Assembly: GCF_017894365.1 (NCBI RefSeq)
Contig: NZ_CP059467.1
Span: 2,666,001-2,730,000, forward strand
Direction of reading: 5' to 3'
Source: Aromatoleum bremense
GTDB taxonomy: Bacteria > Pseudomonadota > Gammaproteobacteria > Burkholderiales > Rhodocyclaceae
DNA: 64,000 nucleotides
Of this stretch, positions 28,766 through 37,585 are shown one piece after another; the stretch's first letter is position 1, and each line of letters opens with the position of its first letter. A program made the position numbers and the translations under genes. Below the pieces are notes generated by a model, which was not told the origin of the DNA, searched no databases, and saw only the letters and a list, made by a program, of their open reading frames with translations.

Positions 28766-29144
28766 CTGCTTCCCCTCGGTCGGTCAGGAGTCTTCCGGGC
28801 TCACGTTCGCGCCCGGTCGGGATTACGAGGATCAGCCGGGCGATGCTGCGGGTTGGTGGATGGGCGCGCATCGAAGCGTAGTGTCGAACAGGGAGAACGA
28901 TCGCGACGTCACCCTGCACGAGTTCGTCAATCGAAGTGTCTTTAAAAAATATAGTTCATCCGCGCCCGCTTGGCGGGTGCCCAGAGCGTGATCGGGAAGC
29001 GCCACGGTCGCAGAACGCGGCCTTTCCAGCCAAGTGTTCTGGCGCGGCAAACAGATTCCCTGAAATGTGTTCGATGAAAACCACTTCCGCTCGACGCGGG
29101 ATCCGCTGAACGGTCGCGGAAGACTTCCCTTTTCCGGGAAATAA

Positions 29145-29163
29145 AACGCTTTTTCCAAGCGTT
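29145..29163 (+). promoter_or_regulatory. Candidate activator site, AACGCTT inverted repeat
   Basis: AACGCTT-TTTCC-AAGCGTT is a perfect 7-base inverted repeat about 30-40 bases upstream of the -24 box of the exporter promoter. The same AACGCTTT core occurs at a similar distance (44 bases) from the -24 box of the peptide operon (44708-44715, minus strand). This is the arrangement expected of a binding site for the cluster's sigma-54 activator. Confidence 0.4.
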
Positions 29164-29193
29164 CGAGGGATTTTCCGGGTGCCGCCGATGAGA

Positions 29194-29208
29194 TGGCACG
29201 CTCCGTGC
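29194..29208 (+). promoter_or_regulatory. Sigma-54 promoter for the exporter operon
   Basis: TGGCACGCTCCGTGC matches the sigma-54 consensus (TGGCAC-N5-TTGC): a perfect -24 element, correct spacing and the invariant GC of the -12 element, with one mismatch (G for T). Transcription would start near 29220, about 230 bases before the first gene. Confidence 0.75.
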
Positions 29209-29448
29209 AACAGCTCTGCCGAGCCTGCGAAAAGTGTTCGAGCGCACTCGGCACCGCAGCAGGGACTTCGGGAGAAGCTGCTTGAAAATCTTGACGCTCG
29301 GCGATCTGCCCGTGACCCGAGGATGGGCGTTTTGACGAAAGAGCGGGCGAGCGGCTTCGAGGGTTTTCGCGGTCCGGTTTGCCCGGAACCGGTATTTTCA
29401 TCACGAGTCAAAGTTAAGCGATCGTCCGGCGCACGCGGGAGGGTGGGA

Positions 29449-31377
29449 ATGCGAAACACAGTGGCCGTTCCCGAGTCACCAGGCCCGGTGACCGCGTACC
29501 TCGAAGTCACCGCAACGGGCGAGGTGTTCCCCCTCCATGACGAAGTGGTGATCGGCCGGGATCCGCAGGATTCGCTGGCCGAGGGACGTTTTCTCTGCAT
29601 CCCCGAACACACCATCAGCCGCCGTCACGCGCGCGTGTGCCTGAGCGGCGGCGAGTATTTCATCGAGGACCTGCATTCGTTCAACGGCACGTTCGTGCTC
29701 GGCAAGCGCTTGCGCCCCGGCGTCTGGCATCCGCTGCACGACGGCGACGAGCTGTCGATCTCGTCCACGCAGCTCGCGTTCCATTCGCTGCTCGTGCCGC
29801 CTCGCGACAGCGCGCCGGCCGTGATCCGGCAGACGGTGGACGCGACCCAGTATGCCAGGCCACTCGAGGGACCTCCGCCGCAGAGCGAGGACGGCGACGC
29901 GCAGGGGGTGATCCGCAAGCTCCACGCGATGGCGCAGGTCGGCATCGCGCTCGGCGCCGTCACGAACTCCGCCACGCTGACCGAGAAGATCATGAACCTG
30001 ATCTTCGAGCTGTTTCCGCGCGCCGAGCGCGCCTTCATCCTGCTGAGGAAGAACGAAGGCGAGGCGCCGGTGCCGGTCGCGGCGCGCTGGCGCGACGGCA
30101 CCGTCGAGGACCCGGAGCAGCTGAGGATTTCTCGCACTATCGTCGACGAGGTGCTAAACAGGAAACTGTCGATTCTCTCCGTCGACACGCTGGCGGATCG
30201 CCACTTCGGCTGCCAGGAATCGATCGTTGCACAGGACATCCGGAGCGTCATGTGCGTCCCGCTGCTGCTCGAGGGCGAGGTGCTGGGACTGATCCAGCTC
30301 GACACGTCTTCGGATCCCTACGCGTTCAAGGGCCAGGATCTCGAAATGCTCACCGGCGTGTGCGCGGAGATGGCGGTCGCGCTGAAGAACTTCCAGCTGT
30401 ACTCGGATATCGAGCGCCTGCTGGAAGGCTTCGTCCGCGCCTCGGTGCAGGCGATCGAGGAACGCGACCCGGTGACCGCCGGGCACTCGTTCCGCGTCGC
30501 GCACTACGCCGAGAACCTCGCCCGGGCGGTCGACCGCGCCGACGAACCCGAACTGCGCGGCATCGCGTTCTCCGAGGACCAGCTGCGCGAGATCCGTTAC
30601 GCGGCGCTCTTGCACGACTTCGGCAAGGTGGGCGTGCGCGAGCATGTGCTGCGCAAGGAGAAGAAGCTCCACCACGCCGAGATGCGCCTGCTCGAACAGC
30701 GCTTCAAGTACGCGTGCGCGTGTCTCGAGCGGCAGGCCTACCGGAAACTGGCCGAGCTGCACTGCGAGCGCGAACTCGGCATCACCGCGTTCCGCGAAGA
30801 AAAGCGCCGCCTCGAACAGGATCTGCGCGAGGAGGTCGCGCGCCTCGACGAATTCCTCGCCGCGATCCGCCGCGCCAACGAGCCGGCGATCTCGTACACC
30901 GAGCGCTCGCACGAGCTCGACCGCCTCCTCGGCTGCACGGTCGACGAAGTGGACGGGGTTTCCGTGCCGTTGCTGAGCGACAGCGAGTTTGCGGCGCTCA
31001 GCGTGTCGAAAGGCTGCCTGACGGCCGAAGAGCGCAAGCAGATCGAAGCGCACGTCGCCGATTCGTATTCGTTCCTGATCCTGATCCCGTGGACGCGCGA
31101 CCTTGGTGGCGTGCCGGCGATCGCCCACGGCCATCACGAAAAGCTCGACGGCTCCGGCTACCCGATGGGGCTGCGCGGCGCGCAGATCAGCATCCAGACC
31201 CGCATCCTGACGATCTCGGACATCTATGACGCCCTGACCGCCGGGGATCGTCCGTACAAGAAGGCGATGTCGCTCGAGCATGCGCTGGACCTGCTGGATG
31301 CCGAATGCCGGGCGGGACGGCTCGATGCGCGGCTGTTCAGGGTGTTTGTCGAAGCGAAGGCGTGGGCCGCGGCCTAG
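29449..31377 (+). CDS. FHA-GAF-HD-GYP regulatory protein
   Basis: The 642-residue cytoplasmic protein has an FHA domain (~18-110; VVIGRDPQ, SRRHAR, SFNGTFV) that binds phosphothreonine, a GAF domain (~155-320), and an HD-GYP domain with HDFGK (His389-Asp390) and HHEKLDGSGYP (GYP 570-572). HD-GYP proteins hydrolyse c-di-GMP. The gap between HD and GYP is about 180 residues, more than twice the usual, and is filled by a charged helical insertion. GGGAGGG precedes the ATG at 29449. It is the first gene of the exporter operon and would couple kinase signalling to c-di-GMP. Confidence 0.9.
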   Translation: MRNTVAVPESPGPVTAYLEVTATGEVFPLHDEVVIGRDPQDSLAEGRFLCIPEHTISRRHARVCLSGGEYFIEDLHSFNGTFVLGKRLRPGVWHPLHDGDELSISSTQLAFHSLLVPPRDSAPAVIRQTVDATQYARPLEGPPPQSEDGDAQGVIRKLHAMAQVGIALGAVTNSATLTEKIMNLIFELFPRAERAFILLRKNEGEAPVPVAARWRDGTVEDPEQLRISRTIVDEVLNRKLSILSVDTLADRHFGCQESIVAQDIRSVMCVPLLLEGEVLGLIQLDTSSDPYAFKGQDLEMLTGVCAEMAVALKNFQLYSDIERLLEGFVRASVQAIEERDPVTAGHSFRVAHYAENLARAVDRADEPELRGIAFSEDQLREIRYAALLHDFGKVGVREHVLRKEKKLHHAEMRLLEQRFKYACACLERQAYRKLAELHCERELGITAFREEKRRLEQDLREEVARLDEFLAAIRRANEPAISYTERSHELDRLLGCTVDEVDGVSVPLLSDSEFAALSVSKGCLTAEERKQIEAHVADSYSFLILIPWTRDLGGVPAIAHGHHEKLDGSGYPMGLRGAQISIQTRILTISDIYDALTAGDRPYKKAMSLEHALDLLDAECRAGRLDARLFRVFVEAKAWAAA

Positions 31378-31418
31378 GCCGCGGAGCGCGAACTTTTCCC
31401 GTGGAAAGTGGAGACGCA

Positions 31419-32852
31419 ATGGACCCGTCAATGTCGATGTCAAGGCCGTGCGGGCGGGCGCTGCCGCTGCTGCGGGCGTTGCTGGCCGGCTCGCTGGCGC
31501 TGCTGCTCGCGAGCTGCGCGGGCGTGAAAGTGCCCGAATACCAGCGCCCCGACACGCCCGGCAAGGCGTCATGGTCGCGTCCCGCGGTGTCGGCGGCCGA
31601 CACGATCGCGCCCGACTGGTGGCGGGAGTTCCGCGATCCGACGCTCGACGAGCTCGTCAACCGTGCGATCGCCGGCAACTTCGACGTCAAGATCCTCGCT
31701 GCGCGCATCCAGGTCGCCGAGGCGCAGATCGGCGAAGCGCGCGCCGGTGCGCTGCCGACCCTCGACGTCGGCGCCGGCGCGAGTTTCGAGAAAAGCACCG
31801 GACAGAGCTTCCGCAAGCAGTTCAACCTCGGCACCCAGGTCAACTGGGACATCGACATCTGGGGCAAGGTCGAGAAAGGCGTCCAGGCGCAGACCGCCGA
31901 ATTCCACGCGACCGAAGCCGACTGGCGGGCGGGATACCTGACGCTGGTCTCGGACGTCGCGACGACGTATTTCCAGATCCTTCAGCTCGACGAGCAGATC
32001 GACCGCCAGCAGCGCGCGCTCGACCGCAGCCGGCAGATCCTCGCGACGTTCGAGGCGATGCTCGGGCAAGGCCTCGTGCCCCGCACGCAGGTGCTGCGCC
32101 AGCGCGCCGAGAACAACGCGCTGACCCGCGATCTGCTCGAACTGCAGCGCGCCCGCGGCCTCGCCGGCAACGCACTGGCGACGCTGCTCGGTGTGCCGGC
32201 GGGCGAATTCACCGTGCCGCCGGGAAAACTGCAGGAGCGCGTCGGGCTCCCGGCGGTGCCGGCCGGGCTGCCTTCCGAGCTCCTCAACCGCCGCCCCGAT
32301 ATCGTCGCCGCCGAGTTCCGGCTGCTCGAAGCCTACGACCTCGTCGGGCAGGCGCGGCTCGCGCAGCTGCCGTCGATCAGCCTGACCGGGCGCGGCGGCA
32401 CGTCGAGCTTCGCGCTCGGCGATCTGCTGAAATCCTTCACGTTCGGCTTTCTGCCGAGCATCAACATCCCCGCGTTCGACCCGAGCATCAAGGCGCGCCT
32501 CAAGACGACCGAGGCCCAGACCAAAGTCTTCGAGCACGAGTACCAGCGCACCGTGATCGCCGCGTTCGAGGAAGTCGAGAACGCGCTGACGAACCTCGAC
32601 GCCCACCGCCAGCAGCGCACCGAACTGCAGCAGCAGATCGACCAACTGCAGATCGTCGCCGCCCAGATCCAGGCCCAGCTCAGGGAAGGGCTCGTCTCCC
32701 AGCTCGAAGTGTTCGAGACCGAGCGCTCGCTGCTCGCGGCGCAGCTCGCGCTGCTCGCCAACCATCAGCAGATTCTCGCCGACACGGTGACGCTCTACAA
32801 AGCGCTCGGCGGCGGCTGGCCGACCGTCGAGGTCGCGAATGTCCGGCGTTGA
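31419..32852 (+). CDS. NodT-type outer-membrane efflux lipoprotein
   Basis: The 477-residue protein has a lipoprotein signal with a Cys after LLLAS (LASC, near residue 31) and two outer-membrane efflux (TolC-like) repeats, with typical LDELVNRAIAGNFDVKI and ELLNRRPDIVAAE blocks. It would form the outer-membrane channel for the ABC/HlyD exporter encoded in the same operon. GGAG precedes the ATG. A second, non-lipoprotein TolC is encoded at 52203. Confidence 0.9.
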   Translation: MDPSMSMSRPCGRALPLLRALLAGSLALLLASCAGVKVPEYQRPDTPGKASWSRPAVSAADTIAPDWWREFRDPTLDELVNRAIAGNFDVKILAARIQVAEAQIGEARAGALPTLDVGAGASFEKSTGQSFRKQFNLGTQVNWDIDIWGKVEKGVQAQTAEFHATEADWRAGYLTLVSDVATTYFQILQLDEQIDRQQRALDRSRQILATFEAMLGQGLVPRTQVLRQRAENNALTRDLLELQRARGLAGNALATLLGVPAGEFTVPPGKLQERVGLPAVPAGLPSELLNRRPDIVAAEFRLLEAYDLVGQARLAQLPSISLTGRGGTSSFALGDLLKSFTFGFLPSINIPAFDPSIKARLKTTEAQTKVFEHEYQRTVIAAFEEVENALTNLDAHRQQRTELQQQIDQLQIVAAQIQAQLREGLVSQLEVFETERSLLAAQLALLANHQQILADTVTLYKALGGGWPTVEVANVRR

Positions 32853-32941
32853 GCACGCAGATGAGGAAGTGCCCATGGGAAAACGGGAAAGCCCGGATCA
32901 GCCACGCGAAAGAGGTCTGTTCATGACGTCCGTGTTGTCGC

Positions 32942-35431
32942 ATGAGTGACGCGGGGGCGTTCGTCGCCGTGACGCCGACCGTTGCCGGACAGGAGCGCAA
33001 CGTGCTCCTGCAGGCGGTGTCGCGCCCGGAGCTGGGCGACATCCTGATCGAGGAGTCGCTGTTCGCGATCGGGCGCAACGAGCCGCCGTTCGCGACGTAC
33101 GACAAGGAGATCGTCGCCGAGCTGTCGCGCCGCCACGCGCGGGTGTTCTGGGAAGCGGGCGAGCTGTACGTCGCCGACCTCGGCAGCAAGAACGGCACGA
33201 GCGTCAATGGCGTCGCCGTCGGCGAGAGGCCTTCCGCGCTGCGCGACGGCGACGAAGTCTGCTTCGGCGGCGTGCTGTCGTATCGCGTCCGGCTCGTGGC
33301 GCGGGCGAAGAAAGTGCAGCGGGCCGGGACGCTGCTGAGCCTGACGCTGACCCCCGAGCGCGACGACCTGCTGCTCGAACCGGTCGTCATTGCCTCTTTC
33401 CCGTTCCTGATCAGCAAGATCGACGACGTGATCGCGCGCTACAAGAGCGCGTACCCGCATCAGGTGAATTATATTTCGCGTCGCCATGCGCACATCTTCC
33501 TCAAGGGCGGCGCGCCGTTCATCGAGGATCTGGGCAGCACGAACGGCACCTTCGTCGGCGGCACGCGTCTCGACGAGCACGCCGTGGCATTGCACGACGG
33601 CGACGTCGTCGCGTTCGGCGGCAATCACTTCGTGTACCGCGTGAGCCTGCAGCACGAAGCCGAGACCGAGCCGACGGTGACCCGATTCACCCCCGCTGCC
33701 ACTGCTGCGGAAGACGATCCGGGCAACCCGGACAGGACGATGTTCATTGCGGCGCCCGACTCGTTCCTCGACATCTTCTGCATTTCCCCGCCGCCGCAGC
33801 CGGACGAAGTCAATGACGAGGCGGCGCAAGCCGGCAGCCCGGTGCCGCTGGCGCGGCGGGAGCGCAGCCGGACCCTGCTCTTCGTGCGCGAACTGGGCAA
33901 GGCTTTTGCCGGCGGCGACCGAGGGACGGTGAAACGGATGCTGCGCTGGGGCATTCCCCTCGTCGCGCTGCTCGTCGCGGTCGCGTTCGGCTTCTACCGC
34001 GCCGGCAGTGCGGAACGCGAACTCGGGCGCCTCGTCGCCGCAGGCGACTTTGCGCGCGCCGCAGCGGTCGCCGACGCGTATCTCGCGAGCCATCCGGACG
34101 ATGCGGCGCTGCAGGCGCTCGGCACCGAGGCGCTGCTGAAGGCGACGCTCCCCGAGTGGGTCGGGAACCTGCAGGTGCGCGCGTTCGACCGCGCTGCGGC
34201 GCTCGTCGCCGACATGAAGGCGCAGGCCGCGCACAACGCCGACGCGCAGCCGCTGCTCGCCGAGCTCGAGTGGGTCGGCGAGCTCGAGCGGTTCGTCGTC
34301 GAGCGCGGCGGCGTGGACGCGCCGATCCGCATCTACGCCGACGAGGAGCGCATCGGCACGCTGCTGCAGCGCTGGCACGCCGATACCCGCACCCGCCAGC
34401 GCGCGCTCGCCCGCGTCGCGGCGCACGTGCCCGAGTTCAGGGACGTCCATGCCGAAGTGCTGACCCATCTGCGTCGGCTCGAAAGCGACGAATCGGTGTA
34501 TCTCGCTGCGATCGAGCGGCTCAATGCGGGCATCGCGGCCGAACTCGACGCCGGCCGCGCCGAGACGCTCGACGCGTTGTTGAACGACTACGCCGGGAAG
34601 TACCCGCGGCTCGCCGGCCTCGACGCCGTGCGCGAGGATCTGCGCCAGTTCGTCGAGCTCGACCGGGCGCTGCAGGCGCGCCGCCTCGAGCCGCTGATCG
34701 CGCTGCTCGAGAAACTGCAGTTCTCGACGCCGCCTTTCCGCCAGCATTTCGCCAGGCTCGGCGAGACGCGCCTGCCTTCCGGGGAGGTCGTGCGCCAGCA
34801 CCAGGCGGCCGCCCGCGCGTGGCGCGAAGGCCGGGGCGAAGAGGCGCTTGCCGGCCTGCAGCAGATTTCCGCGGGGCCGTGGGCGGAGGTCGCCGCAGCC
34901 GAGCTCGCACGCAAGAAGACCGTGCTGCAGCAGTTCGGCGCGCTGCAGCAGGCGCGCGGCGACAAGGGCTACGACGAGCGGCTGCTGATGTTTCACGCCT
35001 CGCTCAACGAGAGCGAGGACGCCTATTTCATCCGCGCGACCGGGGCCGACGTCGCCGCCTACCGGGACCAGGCGCTCGCGCACGCCAACGGCCTGCTGGC
35101 CCGCGCCACGGCGCAGTGGCGCCAGTACCGCAGCGCCGGCGGGATCGGCGGCGAGCAGCGGCTGGAGTCGGGCATCTCCGGCACGTTCCGCTCGCAGGCC
35201 CGGCTGCTCGCCGAGGCGCAGTCCGCGGCACGACAGGGCGCGCGGATCCATAAGATGCTGAAAACGCAGATGGGCGAGCAAGCGGTCGCGGTCCAGGCCG
35301 AGATCAACGCGGAAGCCGAGCTGCAGCGGCAGTCGCTGCAGGAGCTTCACAGGGTGCTGGAGCCGGGGCTGCTCAAGGCCAAGCTGGCGCTGATCGGAGG
35401 GCAGAGCGATGAAGAGCGAAAATCACCTTAA
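32942..35431 (+). CDS. Membrane protein with two cytoplasmic FHA domains
   Basis: The 829-residue protein has two intact FHA domains: [14 protein letters not shown] and SKNGTSVNG at ~35-120, and ISRRHAHI and STNGTFVGG at ~150-235. These are followed by a linker, one membrane helix (~335-355) and a long helical, Ala/Arg/Glu-rich C-terminal region of about 470 residues that is presumably periplasmic. The FHA domains should bind phosphothreonines made by the kinase at 26702. The C-terminal part has no domain that I recognise. It overlaps the adaptor gene by 23 bases, so the two are likely made together and may sit in one complex. Confidence 0.87.
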   Translation: MSDAGAFVAVTPTVAGQERNVLLQAVSRPELGDILIEESLFAIGRNEPPFATYDKEIVAELSRRHARVFWEAGELYVADLGSKNGTSVNGVAVGERPSALRDGDEVCFGGVLSYRVRLVARAKKVQRAGTLLSLTLTPERDDLLLEPVVIASFPFLISKIDDVIARYKSAYPHQVNYISRRHAHIFLKGGAPFIEDLGSTNGTFVGGTRLDEHAVALHDGDVVAFGGNHFVYRVSLQHEAETEPTVTRFTPAATAAEDDPGNPDRTMFIAAPDSFLDIFCISPPPQPDEVNDEAAQAGSPVPLARRERSRTLLFVRELGKAFAGGDRGTVKRMLRWGIPLVALLVAVAFGFYRAGSAERELGRLVAAGDFARAAAVADAYLASHPDDAALQALGTEALLKATLPEWVGNLQVRAFDRAAALVADMKAQAAHNADAQPLLAELEWVGELERFVVERGGVDAPIRIYADEERIGTLLQRWHADTRTRQRALARVAAHVPEFRDVHAEVLTHLRRLESDESVYLAAIERLNAGIAAELDAGRAETLDALLNDYAGKYPRLAGLDAVREDLRQFVELDRALQARRLEPLIALLEKLQFSTPPFRQHFARLGETRLPSGEVVRQHQAAARAWREGRGEEALAGLQQISAGPWAEVAAAELARKKTVLQQFGALQQARGDKGYDERLLMFHASLNESEDAYFIRATGADVAAYRDQALAHANGLLARATAQWRQYRSAGGIGGEQRLESGISGTFRSQARLLAEAQSAARQGARIHKMLKTQMGEQAVAVQAEINAEAELQRQSLQELHRVLEPGLLKAKLALIGGQSDEERKSP

Positions 35432-36782
35432 GCCGCTGACCGAGGCCCTCGAGGATCACAGCGCCGAAGGGATCGCGATCCTGATCGCCGAACCGTCGCG
35501 CTTCGGCCTCGCTCTCGTCGCCGCCGTCCTCGGGCTGGTGCTGTCCGCGCTGGTGTGGTCGTTCGTCGGGCGCGCCGACGTGATCGTCACCGCGCACGGC
35601 GTGCTCGCGCCCGAATCGGACGTCCGGCGCGTCTATGCGCCGATCGACGGCGAGCTCGCCGACATCTACATGGAAGCGGGGCAGCCGGTGTCGCAGGGCG
35701 ACGTCCTCGCCCGGCTCAATGCACGCGGAGCGGTCGAGGCGGCGACGCACGCGCTCGAGGCGCAGCTCAAGCTCGAGGACGCCGAGCGGGAGTGGAAGCA
35801 GTTTCCCGAACGCAAAGCGCTGCTCGAACGCAAGGTCGCGGCCTTGAAGCAGCAGATCGAAGCGGCGCTGCAGCTGCACGAGCGGCGCACCGCGGAAGGC
35901 ACGACGAAGCTCGCCGAAGCCCAGCGCGCGCAGCTGCAGCAGGCGCGCAGCGAGCTCGACAACGCGCGGCGCATGCGCGACAGCACTCGCCTGGAGCTCG
36001 ACCGCTTCCAGCGGCTGTTGGCGCTGCCCGGCGGCGGCGGGGTGTCGGAGCTGCAGGTCGAAGCGAAGAAGAGCGCGTATCTGGCGGCGGAAAACGCGCT
36101 GCGCGTCGCGCAGTCGCGGCTCGGCGAACTGGACTTCCGTCTGAGCCAGGAAACCGCGCGGGCGACGGTCGAGCTCGAAAGCGGCGACCAGGAGCTGACG
36201 CGGCTGCGCATCCAGTACGACGCGGCGGCGCGCGAAATCGCGAACGAGGAGGACAAGCTGCGGCTGCAGCTGCAGACCGCGCGCCTCGCGGCGAACGCGG
36301 CCGAACGGATCCGCTTCGAGAACATCGACAAGGACAACTTCCTGCTGATCATTGCGCCGGTGTCGGGCGTCATCACCGACGTCGCCTCGACGCAGCCCGG
36401 CGACAAGATCCAGGCGAACACGCCGCTCGGCGGCATTGCGCCGAAGGACGCGCGCGCGGTGCTGAAGATGGACATCGCCGAGCGCGACCGCGCGTTCCTG
36501 CGCGAAGGGCTGCCGGTGAAGCTCAAGTTCAACGCGTTCCCGTACCAGCGCTACGGCCTCATCGACGGCCGGCTCGAGTTCATCTCGCCGGCGACTTCGC
36601 CCGCCGCGCAGAGCAAGGAGCCGGTCTACGAAGGCCACGTGACGCTCTCGCGCGATCACTACGAAGTCGCGGACACGCGCTACCCGGTGCGCTACGGGAT
36701 GACGGCGACCGCGGAGATCGTCGTCCGCGAGCGCCGCCTCATCGACCTCGCGCTCGATCCGTTCCGCCAGATCAGCGGCTGA
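35409..36782 (+). CDS. HlyD-type membrane-fusion protein
   Basis: The 457-residue protein has a cytoplasmic N-terminus, one membrane helix (~32-54), a lipoyl/barrel-sandwich half ([23 protein letters not shown]), a long coiled-coil hairpin (~110-300) and the second lipoyl half with [12 protein letters not shown], then a beta-barrel domain. This is the type I secretion adaptor that links the ABC exporter to the outer-membrane channel. It starts inside the end of the FHA gene. Confidence 0.93.
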   Translation: MKSENHLKPLTEALEDHSAEGIAILIAEPSRFGLALVAAVLGLVLSALVWSFVGRADVIVTAHGVLAPESDVRRVYAPIDGELADIYMEAGQPVSQGDVLARLNARGAVEAATHALEAQLKLEDAEREWKQFPERKALLERKVAALKQQIEAALQLHERRTAEGTTKLAEAQRAQLQQARSELDNARRMRDSTRLELDRFQRLLALPGGGGVSELQVEAKKSAYLAAENALRVAQSRLGELDFRLSQETARATVELESGDQELTRLRIQYDAAAREIANEEDKLRLQLQTARLAANAAERIRFENIDKDNFLLIIAPVSGVITDVASTQPGDKIQANTPLGGIAPKDARAVLKMDIAERDRAFLREGLPVKLKFNAFPYQRYGLIDGRLEFISPATSPAAQSKEPVYEGHVTLSRDHYEVADTRYPVRYGMTATAEIVVRERRLIDLALDPFRQISG

Positions 36783-36816
36783 TCCGATCCGGGCGCTTAC
36801 ACAAGGAGCACACCAG

Positions 36817-37569
36817 ATGACCGCGATAGTGCGAATCGACGACGAATCCATCGGCAGCGGGGAATTCGTCCGGATCCTGAAGCTTACCGGGCGCTTCGAC
36901 AGCCTCATCGACGAGATCGTCCGCGACCGGCTCACCGTCCATGCGGCGAAGAAGCAGGGCGTCGCGGTGTCGGCCGACGAGATCCAGGAGCGCGCCGACC
37001 AGTTCCGCCGCGTGCTGGGGCTGCACCGGGCGGCCGACATGAACCATTACCTCGACGCGCGCGGCGTGAGCCTCGACGAGTTCGAGGCGTTCATCACCGA
37101 CAGCCTGTACCAGGAAAAAATGATGCAGCGCGTCTGCAGCGACCAGGCGGTCGAAGAATACTTCCAGCTCAACTCGCCGAAGTTCGACAGCATCGAGGTC
37201 AGCCACATCGTGCTCGAAACCGAGGGCCAGGCGAAAGAGATGATGTCGCTGCTCGCCGAGGACCCCGACAGCTTCACCGAGCTCGCGCGCGAGCACTCGA
37301 TCGCGGACACGCGCGACGATGGCGGTTTCATCGGCAAGGTGATGCGCGGCTCGCTCAAGACCGAAATCGAGGCCAAGGTGTTCAACGCCGCGCCCGGCGA
37401 CCTGCTCGGACCGTTCGCCGCGCCCGACGGCGCGTTCTACGAGATCTTCCTCGTGAATGCGAAGAACCCGGCGCGGCTCGACGAAGAGACCGCGGCCGAG
37501 GTGCGGCGCCTGCTGCGCGAAGGCTGGCTCGCGGCCCGGGCGCAGGATCACGTCATCGAAATGCGTTAG
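36817..37569 (+). CDS. Parvulin-type peptidyl-prolyl isomerase without signal peptide
   Basis: The 250-residue protein has an N-terminal helical chaperone-like region (~1-115) and a PpiC/parvulin domain (~120-225): VSHIVLE, FTELAREHSIADTRDDGGFIG and GPFAAPDGAFYEIFLV. No signal peptide or membrane segment is visible, unlike SurA or PpiD, so it should act in the cytoplasm, where the precursor peptides are made. AAGGAG lies upstream. The setting suggests a folding or holding factor for peptide substrates before export. Confidence 0.88.
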   Translation: MTAIVRIDDESIGSGEFVRILKLTGRFDSLIDEIVRDRLTVHAAKKQGVAVSADEIQERADQFRRVLGLHRAADMNHYLDARGVSLDEFEAFITDSLYQEKMMQRVCSDQAVEEYFQLNSPKFDSIEVSHIVLETEGQAKEMMSLLAEDPDSFTELAREHSIADTRDDGGFIGKVMRGSLKTEIEAKVFNAAPGDLLGPFAAPDGAFYEIFLVNAKNPARLDEETAAEVRRLLREGWLAARAQDHVIEMR

Positions 37570-37585
37570 TCCCGTCGAGGTGATC

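Larger units (their letters stand above)
28766..29448. other. 683-base divergent control region of the export locus
   Basis: This is the longest non-coding stretch in the window, between the kinase (minus) and the exporter operon (plus). It holds a sigma-54 promoter match (29194-29208), two inverted repeats upstream of it (29125-29140 and 29145-29163), and an AT-rich tract (TTTAAAAAATATAG near 28941-28954) that may serve the kinase. In-frame codons from 29179 to 29448 precede the chosen start of the first operon gene but have no ribosome-binding site as good as the one at 29449. Confidence 0.7.
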
